Positions 1 to 8,576 of a stretch of DNA of 64,000 bases are shown piece after piece. Source of the stretch: Dokdonella_A sp963834755. GTDB taxonomy: Bacteria; Pseudomonadota; Gammaproteobacteria; Xanthomonadales; Rhodanobacteraceae. The notes under the pieces were generated by a model, which saw only the letters and a list, made by a program, of their open reading frames with translations, searched no databases and had not been told where the DNA came from. Each line of letters starts with the position of its first letter. Position 1 is the stretch's first letter. The DNA is taken from contig CAWICQ010000013.1 of the NCBI GenBank assembly GCA_963834755.1, forward strand, positions 258,418 through 322,417. The letters are read 5' to 3'. A program made the translations under genes and the position numbers.

Positions 1-1141
1 ACGGTGAAGTGTCGCTCGAATCGTACCGGCGATACCAGAACAGCGTCGCCACGACCGCCGCGTACCCGAGCCAGTCGCCGGTCGTCGAATAGTTGAGGAG
101 CTGATCGAACGTGCCGGTCCACGCCAGCACGCAGCCCCAACCGGCGAGCATCAGAAGCGCGACGTTCGGCGTGCGCCAACGCGGATGCAATCGACCGGCA
201 ACGCGAAAGAAGACGCCGTCGGCGCCCATCGCCTGGAACACCCGAGCCGCGCCGATCAGCGAGATGTTGCAGAAGCCAAACGTCGAAATCGCGATGCCGG
301 CAGCGATCACGCGCGCGCCGGGTTCGCCGAACACGTGACGCATCAGATCGGCTGCCGGCGCCTTGCTCGCCGCGAGTCCTGCGTGGCCGAGCACGAGCAG
401 ATAGGCGAGGTTGGCGAGGAGATAACACGTCGCGACCAGCAGCATGCCGAAGAACAGCGCGCGAGGAAGGCTGCGCTGCGGTTCGCGGATTTCGCCGGCG
501 ATGTTGGTCACGTACGCCCAGCCGCCATAGGCGAACAACACCGGCAGCAGCACGCTGCCGAAAGCGAGCGGATTCAATGGCGCCGGCGGCGTGGTCGGCG
601 GCGGCGCGCCGCGCGCAACGAGACCGATCGCGATCAGCGAAGCGATCGCCGCGAGCTTGAGCACCGTCAGGATGTTCTGCGTCCATGCGCCGGCGCGGAT
701 GCCGAACCAGTTGATGCCGGCCAGGAACACGATCGCGGCGACGGCATAGGGCCGTCCGTCCGCGAGCGTGATGCCGAACGCCGCCGCGGCGTATTGCACG
801 AACACCGTCGCGACCGCGGCGAGACTCCCGGAATAGTTCACGACCAGCATGTTCCAGCCATAGACGAACGCGACGACGAGGCCGAACGCTTCGCGCAGAT
901 TCACGTAGCCGCCACCGGCGTTCGGCCGGCGCGCGCCGAGCTCGGCGTAGCAGAGCGCGCCGATCAGCGCGAGTACGCCGCCGAATCCCCAGGCGAGGAG
1001 CTGCTCGGCGCTCGAACCGGTCTGACGCGCGATCGCCGCCGGCGTCAGGAAGATGCCCGAGCCGATGACGCCGCCGACGACGACCATGGTCGCGTCCCAG
1101 ACGCCGAGGCGTCGCGCATAACTGACTTCTGGTGCGTCCAT
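1..1141 (-). CDS. APC-family amino acid permease (3' end cut by window edge)
   Basis: About 380 codons are visible; the C-terminus runs off the window. The product is an inner-membrane secondary transporter of the amino acid-polyamine-organocation superfamily, probably importing an amino acid or acting as an antiporter. The N-terminus carries the family signature VGGVIGSGIFLTP in the first helix (about residues 23-35), and hydrophobic helices follow throughout, including LIGALCYAELGARRPNAGG, the usual helix 2 motif. The ATG at 1139-1141 starts just before the first helix, as expected. The gene is divergent from the next one. The substrate cannot be read from sequence. The long plus-strand frame over the same bases is a shadow of this gene. 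Confidence 0.88.
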   Translation of the reverse strand, partial: MDAPEVSYARRLGVWDATMVVVGGVIGSGIFLTPAAIARQTGSSAEQLLAWGFGGVLALIGALCYAELGARRPNAGGGYVNLREAFGLVVAFVYGWNMLVVNYSGSLAAVATVFVQYAAAAFGITLADGRPYAVAAIVFLAGINWFGIRAGAWTQNILTVLKLAAIASLIAIGLVARGAPPPTTPPAPLNPLAFGSVLLPVLFAYGGWAYVTNIAGEIREPQRSLPRALFFGMLLVATCYLLANLAYLLVLGHAGLAASKAPAADLMRHVFGEPGARVIAAGIAISTFGFCNISLIGAARVFQAMGADGVFFRVAGRLHPRWRTPNVALLMLAGWGCVLAWTGTFDQLLNYSTTGDWLGYAAVVATLFWYRRYDSSDTSP

Positions 1142-1345
1142 CGGTCCGTCCACTTGAATCCGCCGCGGCCGGTACACAGCATCGCCGCTCGCGGCGATCG
1201 TGTCGAGATGCGTGCCCGGGCTCGTGGGTCATGCGTTACTGCCGGCACACGTGACGCGGCGGCGACCGCGCTCTAATCGATGCCGGTTCTGCGCACATTT
1301 CCCGCGACGTGCGCGCTGACCGATCGGGCCAACGGAGAAACTGCC

Positions 1346-2107
1346 GTGCAAGAACCGCTTCGAACCGGTACCAAGAGTCTGCTCGTCGCCGCTTTGGCGA
1401 TCGCGGCGATGCCGCTGCGCGCCGAATCCGACGCCGACGTGCAGACGCAACTCGTCAAGTTGACGCAGCAGCTGATGGACGCGCTGATTCCGGGCAAGGC
1501 CGATGTCTGGCAGCGCATCGTCGCCGACGATGCCGTCATCATCGATGAATTCGGACGCATCCAGGACAAGACCGAAGCCGTCAAGAGCATTCATCCGTTC
1601 CCGCAGGGTTTGTCAGGCAGCATCGAAATCCGCGATCCGAAAGTGATCGTGCACGGCGATGCCGCGGTGCTTCAGGGCGAGTTCTACGAGCGCGAGACGG
1701 TGTTCGGACAGAACCTCCTCGTGCGCTACATCTTCTGCAACACGTTCGCGCGTCGATCGGGCCAATGGCAGCTCATCGCCGCCACCGACGTGACGCTGCC
1801 GACCGAACCGCCGGCGCTGAAAGTCGACAATCTCGTCGTCGCCGACTATCCGGGCACGTATTCCTACGGTCCGAACCGCGCGTTCACCGTCGCGGCCGAC
1901 GCTGGCAAGCTCTTCTACACGACCAAGGCCGGCGGTCCGCACACGACGCTCGCCCCGATCGCGAAAGACGTGTTCATGAGCGGCGGCGACGAAAGGAATC
2001 TCGTGATCTTCCGGCGCGATGCTTCCGGGCGCATTGTCGAGCTGATCGAGCGGCGCAAGTTCAACGACCTGCACATGAAGCGCGCGGCGGCGAACGACAA
2101 GACCTAG
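1346..2107 (+). CDS. Secreted SnoaL/NTF2-like protein of unknown function
   Basis: A protein of about 253 residues. I chose the GTG at 1346 because GGAGAA lies just upstream and because it places a clean signal peptide (KSLLVAALAIAAMPLRA) at the N-terminus. The ATG at 1280 is in frame but lacks a ribosome site and would bury the signal. Residues about 25-150 resemble the SnoaL-like/DUF4440 cone fold (ALIPGKADVW, then DDAVIIDEFG), a fold used both for small-molecule binding and as a non-catalytic accessory. The C-terminal 85 residues form a beta-rich tail like that of DUF3471 (YPGTYSYGPN, RNLVIFRRD). The likely location is the periplasm. The function is not known and the neighbours do not suggest one. 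Confidence 0.72.
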   Translation: MQEPLRTGTKSLLVAALAIAAMPLRAESDADVQTQLVKLTQQLMDALIPGKADVWQRIVADDAVIIDEFGRIQDKTEAVKSIHPFPQGLSGSIEIRDPKVIVHGDAAVLQGEFYERETVFGQNLLVRYIFCNTFARRSGQWQLIAATDVTLPTEPPALKVDNLVVADYPGTYSYGPNRAFTVAADAGKLFYTTKAGGPHTTLAPIAKDVFMSGGDERNLVIFRRDASGRIVELIERRKFNDLHMKRAAANDKT

Positions 2108-2138
2108 CGTCGTCCCGGCACCTCGCCCGCGCAAGGAC

Positions 2139-2162
2139 ATGGCGCCGCCCGCACGGCGCCAT
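2139..2162 (+). terminator. Perfect 9-bp hairpin between genes, terminator-like
   Basis: ATGGCGCCG pairs perfectly with CGGCGCCAT across a 6-nt loop. It lies 32 nt after the SnoaL-like stop and 32 nt before the aspartokinase start, and a mildly T-rich stretch (ATTGCGTTTTGC) follows. It could be an intrinsic terminator with a weak tail, or a leader structure for the lysine/DAP operon. The T-tract is poor, so termination is not certain. Confidence 0.4.
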
Positions 2163-2193
2163 TCCATTGCGTTTTGCTGCGACGCACGAAAGA

Positions 2194-3756
2194 ATGCCCG
2201 GCTCGCATGCCGCAGCGAACCTCCCAGTGACCGAAGAAATCGCGCCCGCGCTGACGCCGACCGCACCGTGGGTCGTCGTCAAGTTCGGCGGCACCAGTGT
2301 TTCGACGCGCCCGCGCTGGGAGAACATCCGGCGCATCGCCGCCGCGCATCGCGCGCGCGGGCGACGCGTGCTGATCGTCGTCTCGGCGCTGTCGGGGATC
2401 ACGGACAAGCTCAAGATCATCGCCGAATCGCAGCGCGACGACGCGCGCTGCGCGGGCGTGCGCGCGGAAATCGTCGCGCGGCACGAAGCGATGCTGCGCG
2501 AGCTCGAATCATCGTCTCGCGTCGCGCTCGACGTCTGGCTTGCCGACCTCGATCGATTGATCGCCGATCCGCGCCGCCGCACGAGCGAAGTCGCGTGGCA
2601 GGCCGAGGTGTTCGCGCTCGGCGAGCTGATGTCGTCGACGCTCGGCGCGGCGTTTCTCGCCGAAGTCGGCCCGGATGTTCTTCCTGCGCGCTGGCTCGAT
2701 GCGCGCGAGTATCTGCGCGCCGAAGCGCTGCCGAACCAGAATGCGTGGGCTCGCTATCTTTCGGCATCTGTTGCCGCGGTGCCGGACCCGGCATTGGCCA
2801 GAGCGCTGGCCGCGCAAGGCGATGTGTTCGTCACGCAGGGATTCGTCGCGCGCAACGCCGCCGGCGAAACGGTCGTGCTCGGCCGCGGTGGTTCGGACAC
2901 TTCGGCCGGGTATTTCGGCGCGCTGCTCAAAGCCGAGCTCGTCGAAATCTGGACCGATGTGCCCGGCATGTTCAGCGCGAATCCGCGCCAGGTTCCCGAG
3001 GCGCGGTTATTGGCGCGGCTCGATTACGAGGAAGCGCAGGAAATCGCCACCACCGGCGCTAAGGTGCTGCATCCGCGCGCGTTGAGTCCGCTCCGCCGCG
3101 CCGGCGTGCCGCTCGTGATAAAGGATACGAATCGGCCCGAACTCGCCGGCACCGAGATCCGCGCGGCGGCTGCGGACACCGCACCGTGCGTGAAAGCGAT
3201 CAGCTCGCGCAAGGGCGTGACGCTGGTGTCGATGGAAACGGTCGGCATGTGGCAGCAGGTCGGCTTCCTCGCCGACGTGTTCGGCGAATTCCGCCGCCAT
3301 GGTTTGTCGATCGACCTGATCGGCTCGGCGGAAACCAACGTCACCGTGTCGCTCGATCCGACGGAAAACCTGGTCAACTCGGATGTCTTGTCGGCGCTCG
3401 CCGCCGATCTGGCGAAAGTCTGCCGGGTCAAGGTCATCGCGCCGTGCGCTGCGATCACGCTGGTCGGTCGCGGCATGCGCTCGCTGCTGCATCGCCTTTC
3501 CGCGGTGCTCGCTGAATTCGGCGCGCTCAATGTGCATCTGATCAGCCAGTCGTCGAACAATCTCAATCTCACCTTCGTCATCGACGAAGCGCTGGCCGAC
3601 GAGCTGATTCCGCGTTTGCACGCACTCCTGATCCGCGCGGACGCATTGCGCGCGGAGGACGGCGCGGTCTTCGGCCCGAGCTGGCGCTCGCTCGTCGATG
3701 CCGCGGCGACGCCGAAGCGCGACGCGTGGTGGCGCCGCAAACGCGATGAATTGCTT
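2194..3756 (+). CDS. lysC: Aspartokinase half of a LysC-LysA fusion, frameshifted at its 3' end
   Basis: Catalyses ATP-dependent phosphorylation of L-aspartate, the first step to lysine, DAP, threonine and methionine. The kinase domain opens with KFGGTSVS (about residue 29) and includes RGGSDTSAG and the TGAKVLHPRA motif. Two ACT regulatory domains follow (SMETVGMWQQVGF, then ITLVGRGM and HLISQSSNNLN), so feedback control is likely. Xanthomonads fuse this enzyme to diaminopimelate decarboxylase. Here the kinase frame does not stop at the end of the kinase: it runs out of frame to 4248, while the decarboxylase continues in the next frame. Deleting one T at 3755-3756 restores one continuous protein. 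The start is ATG 2194; GTG 2227 is an alternative. Confidence 0.85.
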
Positions 3757-3757
3757 G
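3746..3757 (+). other. Apparent +1 frameshift joining aspartokinase to DAP decarboxylase
   Basis: The kinase reads ...GAT GAA TTG CTT GCG..., while the decarboxylase needs GAT GAA TTG CTG CGA TTG GCG AAC. One extra T in the TTGCTTGCG run separates the two. An ATG at 3746 could start a separate decarboxylase, but the kinase would then carry about 165 meaningless residues, which argues for a fused gene with a one-base insertion or sequencing error. Confidence 0.75.
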
Positions 3758-4852
3758 CGATTGGCGAACGGGCGTTCGCCGCGCTACGTCTATTCGATCG
3801 AGCACGTTCGCGAGCAAGCGCGCGCGTTACGCACGCTGTCGGCCGTCGATCGCTGGCATTACGCGCTGAAAGCGAATCCGCATCCGGCCATTCTGCGTGC
3901 GCTCGGCGAAGAAGGTTTCGCGTTCGAATGTGTGTCGCTCGCCGAAGTCGAGGCGGTGCGCGCTGCTGTGGCCGGCGTCGCGCCCGAGCGCATCTTGTTC
4001 ACGCCGAACTTCGCGCCAAGGGAAGAATACGCAGCCGCGCTCGCAGCCGGCGTGCGCGTCACGCTCGACGCCTTGCATCCGCTGGCCGAGTGGGGCGCGT
4101 TGTTCGCCGGACACGATATTCATTTGCGCGTCGATCTCGGCGTCGGCCGCGGTCATCACGACAAGGTCAAGACCGGCGGCGCAGCGTCGAAATTCGGCGT
4201 GTCGCTGGATCAGATCGAGGAATTCCGCGCGCTCGCGCGCCGACATGACGCGCGCATAACCGGACTGCACGCGCATCTCGGCTCCGGCATCCTCGATATT
4301 TCGCATTGGCGATCGGTGTACGCGCAGCTCGCGAGTCTCGCCGAGGAATTCAGCCGCATCGAGTCGCTCGATATCGGCGGCGGCCTCGGCGTGCCTGCTC
4401 GGCCCGATGAAGCGCCACTCGATCTTGTCGCACTCGGCGAGACGTTGACGGAAGTGAAGCGCGCGTATCCGCAATTCCGCTTGTGGCTCGAACCCGGACG
4501 CTATCTCGTCGCCGACGCCGGCGTGCTGCTTGCGCGCGTGACGCAACTGAAGCGCAAAGGCGCCATGCGTTACGTCGGTGTCGATGCCGGCATGAACGCG
4601 CTGATTCGACCGGCGCTCTACGAAGCCTGGCACGAAATCGTCAATCTCACGCGGCTCGACGAGCCGGCCGGCGAGCTCGTGCAGATCGTCGGACCGATCT
4701 GCGAATCGGGCGACGTGCTCGGCTCGAATCGCCGCCTGCCTGCGTGCCGCGAAGGCGACGTGATGTTGATCGCTCAGACCGGTGCATACGGCGCGGTAAT
4801 GGCCTCGCGCTACAACCTGCGCGGGCCGGCCGAAGAGGTGGTGCTGCCGTGA
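3746..4852 (+). CDS. lysA: Diaminopimelate decarboxylase half of the LysC-LysA fusion
   Basis: A PLP enzyme that decarboxylates meso-2,6-diaminopimelate to L-lysine, the last step of the pathway. The PLP lysine sits in HYALKANPHPA near the N-terminus, the phosphate-binding glycine run is DIGGGLG, HLGSG is present, and the conserved CESGD motif is near the C-terminus (ICESGDVLG). The domain begins at PRYVYSIEHVREQ, exactly where the fused Xanthomonas proteins enter this domain. The ATG at 3746 is the first possible independent start, but I think the protein is normally fused to the upstream kinase. The stop overlaps the GTG start of murL (GTGA), so the two are translationally coupled. Having both ends of the DAP/lysine route beside MurL and MurD2 makes this a peptidoglycan-precursor operon. 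Confidence 0.88.
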   Translation: MNCLRLANGRSPRYVYSIEHVREQARALRTLSAVDRWHYALKANPHPAILRALGEEGFAFECVSLAEVEAVRAAVAGVAPERILFTPNFAPREEYAAALAAGVRVTLDALHPLAEWGALFAGHDIHLRVDLGVGRGHHDKVKTGGAASKFGVSLDQIEEFRALARRHDARITGLHAHLGSGILDISHWRSVYAQLASLAEEFSRIESLDIGGGLGVPARPDEAPLDLVALGETLTEVKRAYPQFRLWLEPGRYLVADAGVLLARVTQLKRKGAMRYVGVDAGMNALIRPALYEAWHEIVNLTRLDEPAGELVQIVGPICESGDVLGSNRRLPACREGDVMLIAQTGAYGAVMASRYNLRGPAEEVVLP

Positions 4853-6276
4853 ATCTGCCCGATCCGCGTCGTGCGCAGCGCTTTCGCTTTGTCCGGCGCG
4901 AATATTCCGACGGTGTCGCGACGCTGGTCTACGCTTTCGACGCTGGTCCCGAACTGATTGAACGCATTGTGTTTCCGCATGCACCGGCGTTGTCCGCGCA
5001 CCGGCGTTCCGCGTTCGAGGCGGCGCTCGATCTGCTGCATCTCGTCGCGGGCGTCAGTTATTACAAAGCCGGCGTGCCGGCTGAGATCGCCGCCGAGAGC
5101 GTCGCGCTCGATTCGCTGACGGCGGACTTTCTTGATGCGCTCTATCTGCACGGGCTCGGCGAGTTTGCGTACCACAACAAGCTTGACCTCCGCGGCCGCA
5201 TCGCCTTTCTCCCTCGCCTTCAAGGGGCGGGGCGGGGAGCGGATGGTGTTGGCGCTGCGGTCGTGGGCGACATGACCAGCACCATCCCCACCCAAACCCT
5301 CCCCTTGAAGGGGAGGACTTCAAAACCGGCGATCGAGTTGCCACGACGTACACTCGTCCCGATCGGTGGTGGCAAGGACTCGCTCGTCAGCGTCGAAATC
5401 CTGAAAGCTGCGAGCGAACCGTCGACGGCGGTTTGGATCGGCAACTCGCCATTGATCGCCGCATGCGCCGAGCGCACCGGTTTGCCGATGTTGAACATCG
5501 GCCGCGAATTGTCGCCGCTCTTGTTCGAATACAACAAGCAGGGCGCGTACAACGGTCACATTCCGGTGACCGCGATCAACTCGGCGATCCTGGCGGTCGC
5601 GGCGATCCTGTACGGATTCGACGCGATCGCGTTTTCGAACGAGCGCTCCGCGTCGAGCGCGACGCTCGAATACGAAGGTCAGCCGGTCAATCACCAGTGG
5701 AGCAAGGGCTGGGAATTCGAGCGCCGCTTCCATGACCTCTTGAAGGCGCGAGTCGCCAGCGATCTGGATTACTTCTCGCTGCTGCGCCGGTTCTCGGAGC
5801 TTGCGGTTGCCGAGCGATTCGCGCGCACATCGCGTTACGACGATGTGTTCTCAAGCTGCAACCGCAACTTCCGCATTCTCGGTCCGCGCCCGGCGGATCG
5901 TTGGTGTGGCCAATGTCCGAAATGCCATTTCGTATTCCTTGCGCTCGCGCCGTTCATGCCGAAGCCGCGACTGCTGGCGATTTTCGGCAGCAACCTGCTC
6001 GACGACATCGCGCTCGCGCCGGCATTCGATGCGCTGATGGAATACCGCAATCACAAACCGTTCGAGTGCGTCGGCGAGGGCATCGAGTCGCGCGCCGCGA
6101 TGGCCGCGCTCGCGTCGCGCGCGGAGTGGCGCGAGGATGCCATCGTCGCGCGTTTCATCGATGAAATCGCCCCGCAACTTGATCTTGCCGAGCTCGCGTT
6201 GGCGCCGCTGCTCGCGGCGCAAGGCGAGCATCGAATTCCGGCGCGCCTGTGGGCTTCGCTCGATGCGCATCGCTGA
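4849..6276 (+). CDS. murL: UDP-MurNAc-L-Ala-L-Glu epimerase (MurL)
   Basis: Converts the terminal L-Glu of UDP-MurNAc-L-Ala-L-Glu to D-Glu in an ATP-dependent reaction. This is the xanthomonad alternative to glutamate racemase MurI plus MurD. The protein is 475 residues with the nucleotide-binding loop IGGGKDS (about 173-180), the signature FSNERSAS (about 263) and a paired-cysteine motif WCGQCPKCHF. It starts at GTG 4849, overlapping the lysA stop by GTGA, and its 3' end overlaps murD2 by 14 nt. A segment of about 36 residues (about 120-158) is encoded by a GC-rich inverted repeat inserted in frame and is not expected in the family. The identification rests on motif recall and on the murD2 neighbour. 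Confidence 0.88.
   Translation: MNLPDPRRAQRFRFVRREYSDGVATLVYAFDAGPELIERIVFPHAPALSAHRRSAFEAALDLLHLVAGVSYYKAGVPAEIAAESVALDSLTADFLDALYLHGLGEFAYHNKLDLRGRIAFLPRLQGAGRGADGVGAAVVGDMTSTIPTQTLPLKGRTSKPAIELPRRTLVPIGGGKDSLVSVEILKAASEPSTAVWIGNSPLIAACAERTGLPMLNIGRELSPLLFEYNKQGAYNGHIPVTAINSAILAVAAILYGFDAIAFSNERSASSATLEYEGQPVNHQWSKGWEFERRFHDLLKARVASDLDYFSLLRRFSELAVAERFARTSRYDDVFSSCNRNFRILGPRPADRWCGQCPKCHFVFLALAPFMPKPRLLAIFGSNLLDDIALAPAFDALMEYRNHKPFECVGEGIESRAAMAALASRAEWREDAIVARFIDEIAPQLDLAELALAPLLAAQGEHRIPARLWASLDAHR
5207..5320. repeat. Inverted-repeat (REP-like) element inserted in frame inside murL
   Basis: The left end CCCTCGCCTTCAAGGGGCGG and the right end CCTCCCCTTGAAGGGGAGG are each small hairpins. 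Between them, GGATGGTGTTGG pairs 11 of 12 bases with CCAGCACCATCC. The layout matches the intergenic repeats at 29.5, 38.8 and 59 kb, but the core uses CTTCAAG/CTTGAAG rather than CTTGCGG. It contributes an open, glycine-, proline- and threonine-rich peptide to MurL without breaking the frame. Confidence 0.8.
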
Positions 6277-7714
6277 CCTCGCCGATCGGCGCATCGCAGT
6301 CTGGGGCTACGGGCGCGAGGGTAGAGCCGCCATCACCGCGATTCGCACACGTCTGCCGAATCAGCCGGTGACGGTGTTTTGTTCGGAAGTCGAAGCGGCC
6401 GAACTCGAAGCCCATCTCGAACCGAGTGGCGGCGCGAACGCGCCGGCAAGCTCGCTCGCGTCGCATGAGGACACCCGGGATCGTCACGTGAACCGACCGG
6501 CGCGATCGCTCGTGTCCGCGATCTCGACGCCGCCCGACGCGGCTGCGCTCAGCGCGTTCGATGTCGTCATCAAATCGCCGGGCATCAGCGCCTATCGCCC
6601 GGAGATTCTCCAAGCACAGCACAACGGAACACTGTTCACGTCGGGCACTGCGCTCTGGTTCGCCGAGCATGTTGACGCGCGCGTGATCGCAGTAACCGGC
6701 ACCAAAGGCAAGAGCACGGTCAGCGCGCTGATCGCGCATTTCCTTCGCGCGCTCGGTCGGCGCACGGCGCTGGCCGGCAACATCGGATTGCCGCTGCTGG
6801 ATTTGCTCGATCCGCCGACGTTGCCGGATTGGTGGGTCATCGAACTTTCGAGTTTCCAGACGCGCGCCGCGCCGCATGTCCATGTCGGCGTCATCAACAA
6901 TCTCTATGAAGAACATCTCGACTGGCACGGCACGCGCGAACGCTACGCCGCGGACAAGCTCGCGCTCGCGGATGCGGCGCGCACGCTGATCGTCAATGCG
7001 CTGCAGCCGGAGCTGATGGCGCGGACCGGGACACATCCAGATCGCGTCACGTTCGGCGATGCTTCAACGTGGCATGTGCGCGATGGCGCGATCTTCCGCG
7101 CGGAGCGACGTGCGTGGGCACTTGCGGACCTGCCGCTGACGGGTTTGCACAATGCGCTCAACGTCTGCGCGGCGCTGACGGCGGTAGAAGTGTCAGGCGA
7201 AGATGCGATGGCGGCGTTGCCTCACATCGGGACATTCAAACCATTGCCGCATCGATTGCAGACGCTCGGCGAACGCGGCGGTCTCGTCTGGATCAACGAC
7301 AGCATCGCGACGACACCGCGGGCGACGCTGGAAGCACTCGCAAGTTTGACGTCAGGCGAAATTACCGTTCTCGTCGGCGGTCATGATCGCGGACTCGATT
7401 GGCACGTTTTCGCCGACGCCGTGCGACACGCGCCACCACACGCGATCGTGACGATGGGCGCGAATGGCGGCCGAATTGCCGACGTCCTGCGCGCGGGGCC
7501 CGGCGGCTATCTTCTGGAATCCGCGGTCGCGCTTGATGATGCGGTTTCGATCGCGAGTCGGATCACACCCGCGCGCGGCATCGTGCTGCTTTCACCGGGT
7601 GCGCCGAGCTTCGATCAGTTCCGCGACTACGCCGAGCGCGGCCGCGCATTCGCAACGTTGGCCGGATTCGATGCGTCGCAGATCGGCTCGATCCGCGGAC
7701 TCGGCATTGCCTGA
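6263..7714 (+). CDS. murD2: UDP-MurNAc-L-Ala--L-glutamate ligase (MurD2)
   Basis: A Mur ligase that adds L-Glu rather than D-Glu to UDP-MurNAc-L-Ala; MurL then inverts the residue. The 483-residue protein has an N-terminal Rossmann-like domain (GYGREGRAA), the ATP loop TGTKGKST (about 144-151), the Mur-ligase histidine region YEEHLDWHG, and a C-terminal domain with LVGGHDRG. ATG 6263 lies within the end of murL, a 14-nt overlap that argues for coupled expression. Residues about 52-83 (Ser/Gly/Ala/Arg-rich) look like an extra segment in the N-terminal domain, of unknown origin. The L-Glu specificity is inferred from the adjacent MurL, not read from the active site. Confidence 0.87.
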   Translation: MRIADLADRRIAVWGYGREGRAAITAIRTRLPNQPVTVFCSEVEAAELEAHLEPSGGANAPASSLASHEDTRDRHVNRPARSLVSAISTPPDAAALSAFDVVIKSPGISAYRPEILQAQHNGTLFTSGTALWFAEHVDARVIAVTGTKGKSTVSALIAHFLRALGRRTALAGNIGLPLLDLLDPPTLPDWWVIELSSFQTRAAPHVHVGVINNLYEEHLDWHGTRERYAADKLALADAARTLIVNALQPELMARTGTHPDRVTFGDASTWHVRDGAIFRAERRAWALADLPLTGLHNALNVCAALTAVEVSGEDAMAALPHIGTFKPLPHRLQTLGERGGLVWINDSIATTPRATLEALASLTSGEITVLVGGHDRGLDWHVFADAVRHAPPHAIVTMGANGGRIADVLRAGPGGYLLESAVALDDAVSIASRITPARGIVLLSPGAPSFDQFRDYAERGRAFATLAGFDASQIGSIRGLGIA

Positions 7715-7797
7715 GCCGCCGCGGTTGCGCTGACCGAATACTCGTCGGCGCCTTTCGGCGACGCTGCTATCCTCAGGTCTCCGATCAATCCTGCGAA

Positions 7798-8475
7798 ATG
7801 CGCGCGATGGCGTCGAACACGATCACCGTCTGGGATTTGCCGACGCGGTTGTTCCATTGGGCGCTCGTCGTTCTGATCGCGCTGCAATACGCCAGCGGAG
7901 AATTCGAACTACTGCCGATGGCGTGGCATTACTGGCTCGGTTACGCGACGCTCGCGCTGATCGTTTTTCGCGTGCTTTGGGGATTTTTTGGCTCGGGCAC
8001 GAGTCGGTTTGCCGAGTTCGTGCGCGGTCCTGTGGCCGTCGCGCGTTACGCGCTCGCAAGCCTGCGCGGACGCGAACCGCGTGTCGTCGGCCACAATCCG
8101 CTGGGCGGCTGGTCGGTGCTGTTGATGCTCGCGAGCATCCTCGTGCAATCGATCAGCGGACTCTTCGCGAGCGACGATCTCACCGAATCGGGTCCGTTAG
8201 CGGCGCGCGTCTCGGACGACACCGTCAAATGGATGACGCGTGTGCATCACTACAATCGCTACGTGCTGCTGATGCTGATCGTGCTGCACCTGACGGCGGT
8301 TTTGCTGCATTGGCTGATGCGCCACGAGAATCTCGTCGCACCGATGTGGCATGGACGCAAGCGCATCGATGGCGCGCGTCCGATGGCGTTGGTCCCAGTG
8401 TGGCGTGCGTTGGCGCTGCTTCTGCTGAGCTCGGTCGCAGTCGCAACGCTGATCGTCTGGGGGAGCGCTACCTAG
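7798..8475 (+). CDS. Cytochrome b561 family membrane protein
   Basis: A 225-residue inner-membrane b-type cytochrome. It opens with VWDLPTRLFHWALV, the typical heme-ligand-bearing first helix, and has further histidines in AWHYWLGY, HHYNRY and LHLTAVLLHWL, giving four transmembrane helices and two candidate bis-His heme sites. Proteins of this group transfer electrons between the quinone pool and periplasmic or c-type acceptors. The convergent neighbour is a cytochrome c', a pairing seen often and consistent with a small periplasmic redox unit. ATG 7798 and ATG 7807 are both possible. Weak TATCCT-like -10 sequence precedes it. The physiological partner is inferred. Confidence 0.87.
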   Translation: MRAMASNTITVWDLPTRLFHWALVVLIALQYASGEFELLPMAWHYWLGYATLALIVFRVLWGFFGSGTSRFAEFVRGPVAVARYALASLRGREPRVVGHNPLGGWSVLLMLASILVQSISGLFASDDLTESGPLAARVSDDTVKWMTRVHHYNRYVLLMLIVLHLTAVLLHWLMRHENLVAPMWHGRKRIDGARPMALVPVWRALALLLLSSVAVATLIVWGSAT

Positions 8476-8576
8476 CCGCCGTTGGACGCGCTTATTTGGA
8501 TCGGCGCGGTCGCATCGAACTGCGCATCGCCCGAAAACGTTGTCAATCGGCTGTATGCAGCAGGAAGTGCACCTGC

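Noticed and set aside
185..1276. Long plus-strand frame
   Set aside because: It is antisense to a clear APC permease and has low-complexity Arg/Ala/Asp content.
2109..2190. Lysine riboswitch before lysC
   Set aside because: The leader is only about 80 nt with one simple hairpin and lacks the five-helix core of the L box.
3757..4248. Kinase frame continuing past the kinase
   Set aside because: It reads the DAP decarboxylase sequence in the wrong frame; the true continuation is one base over.
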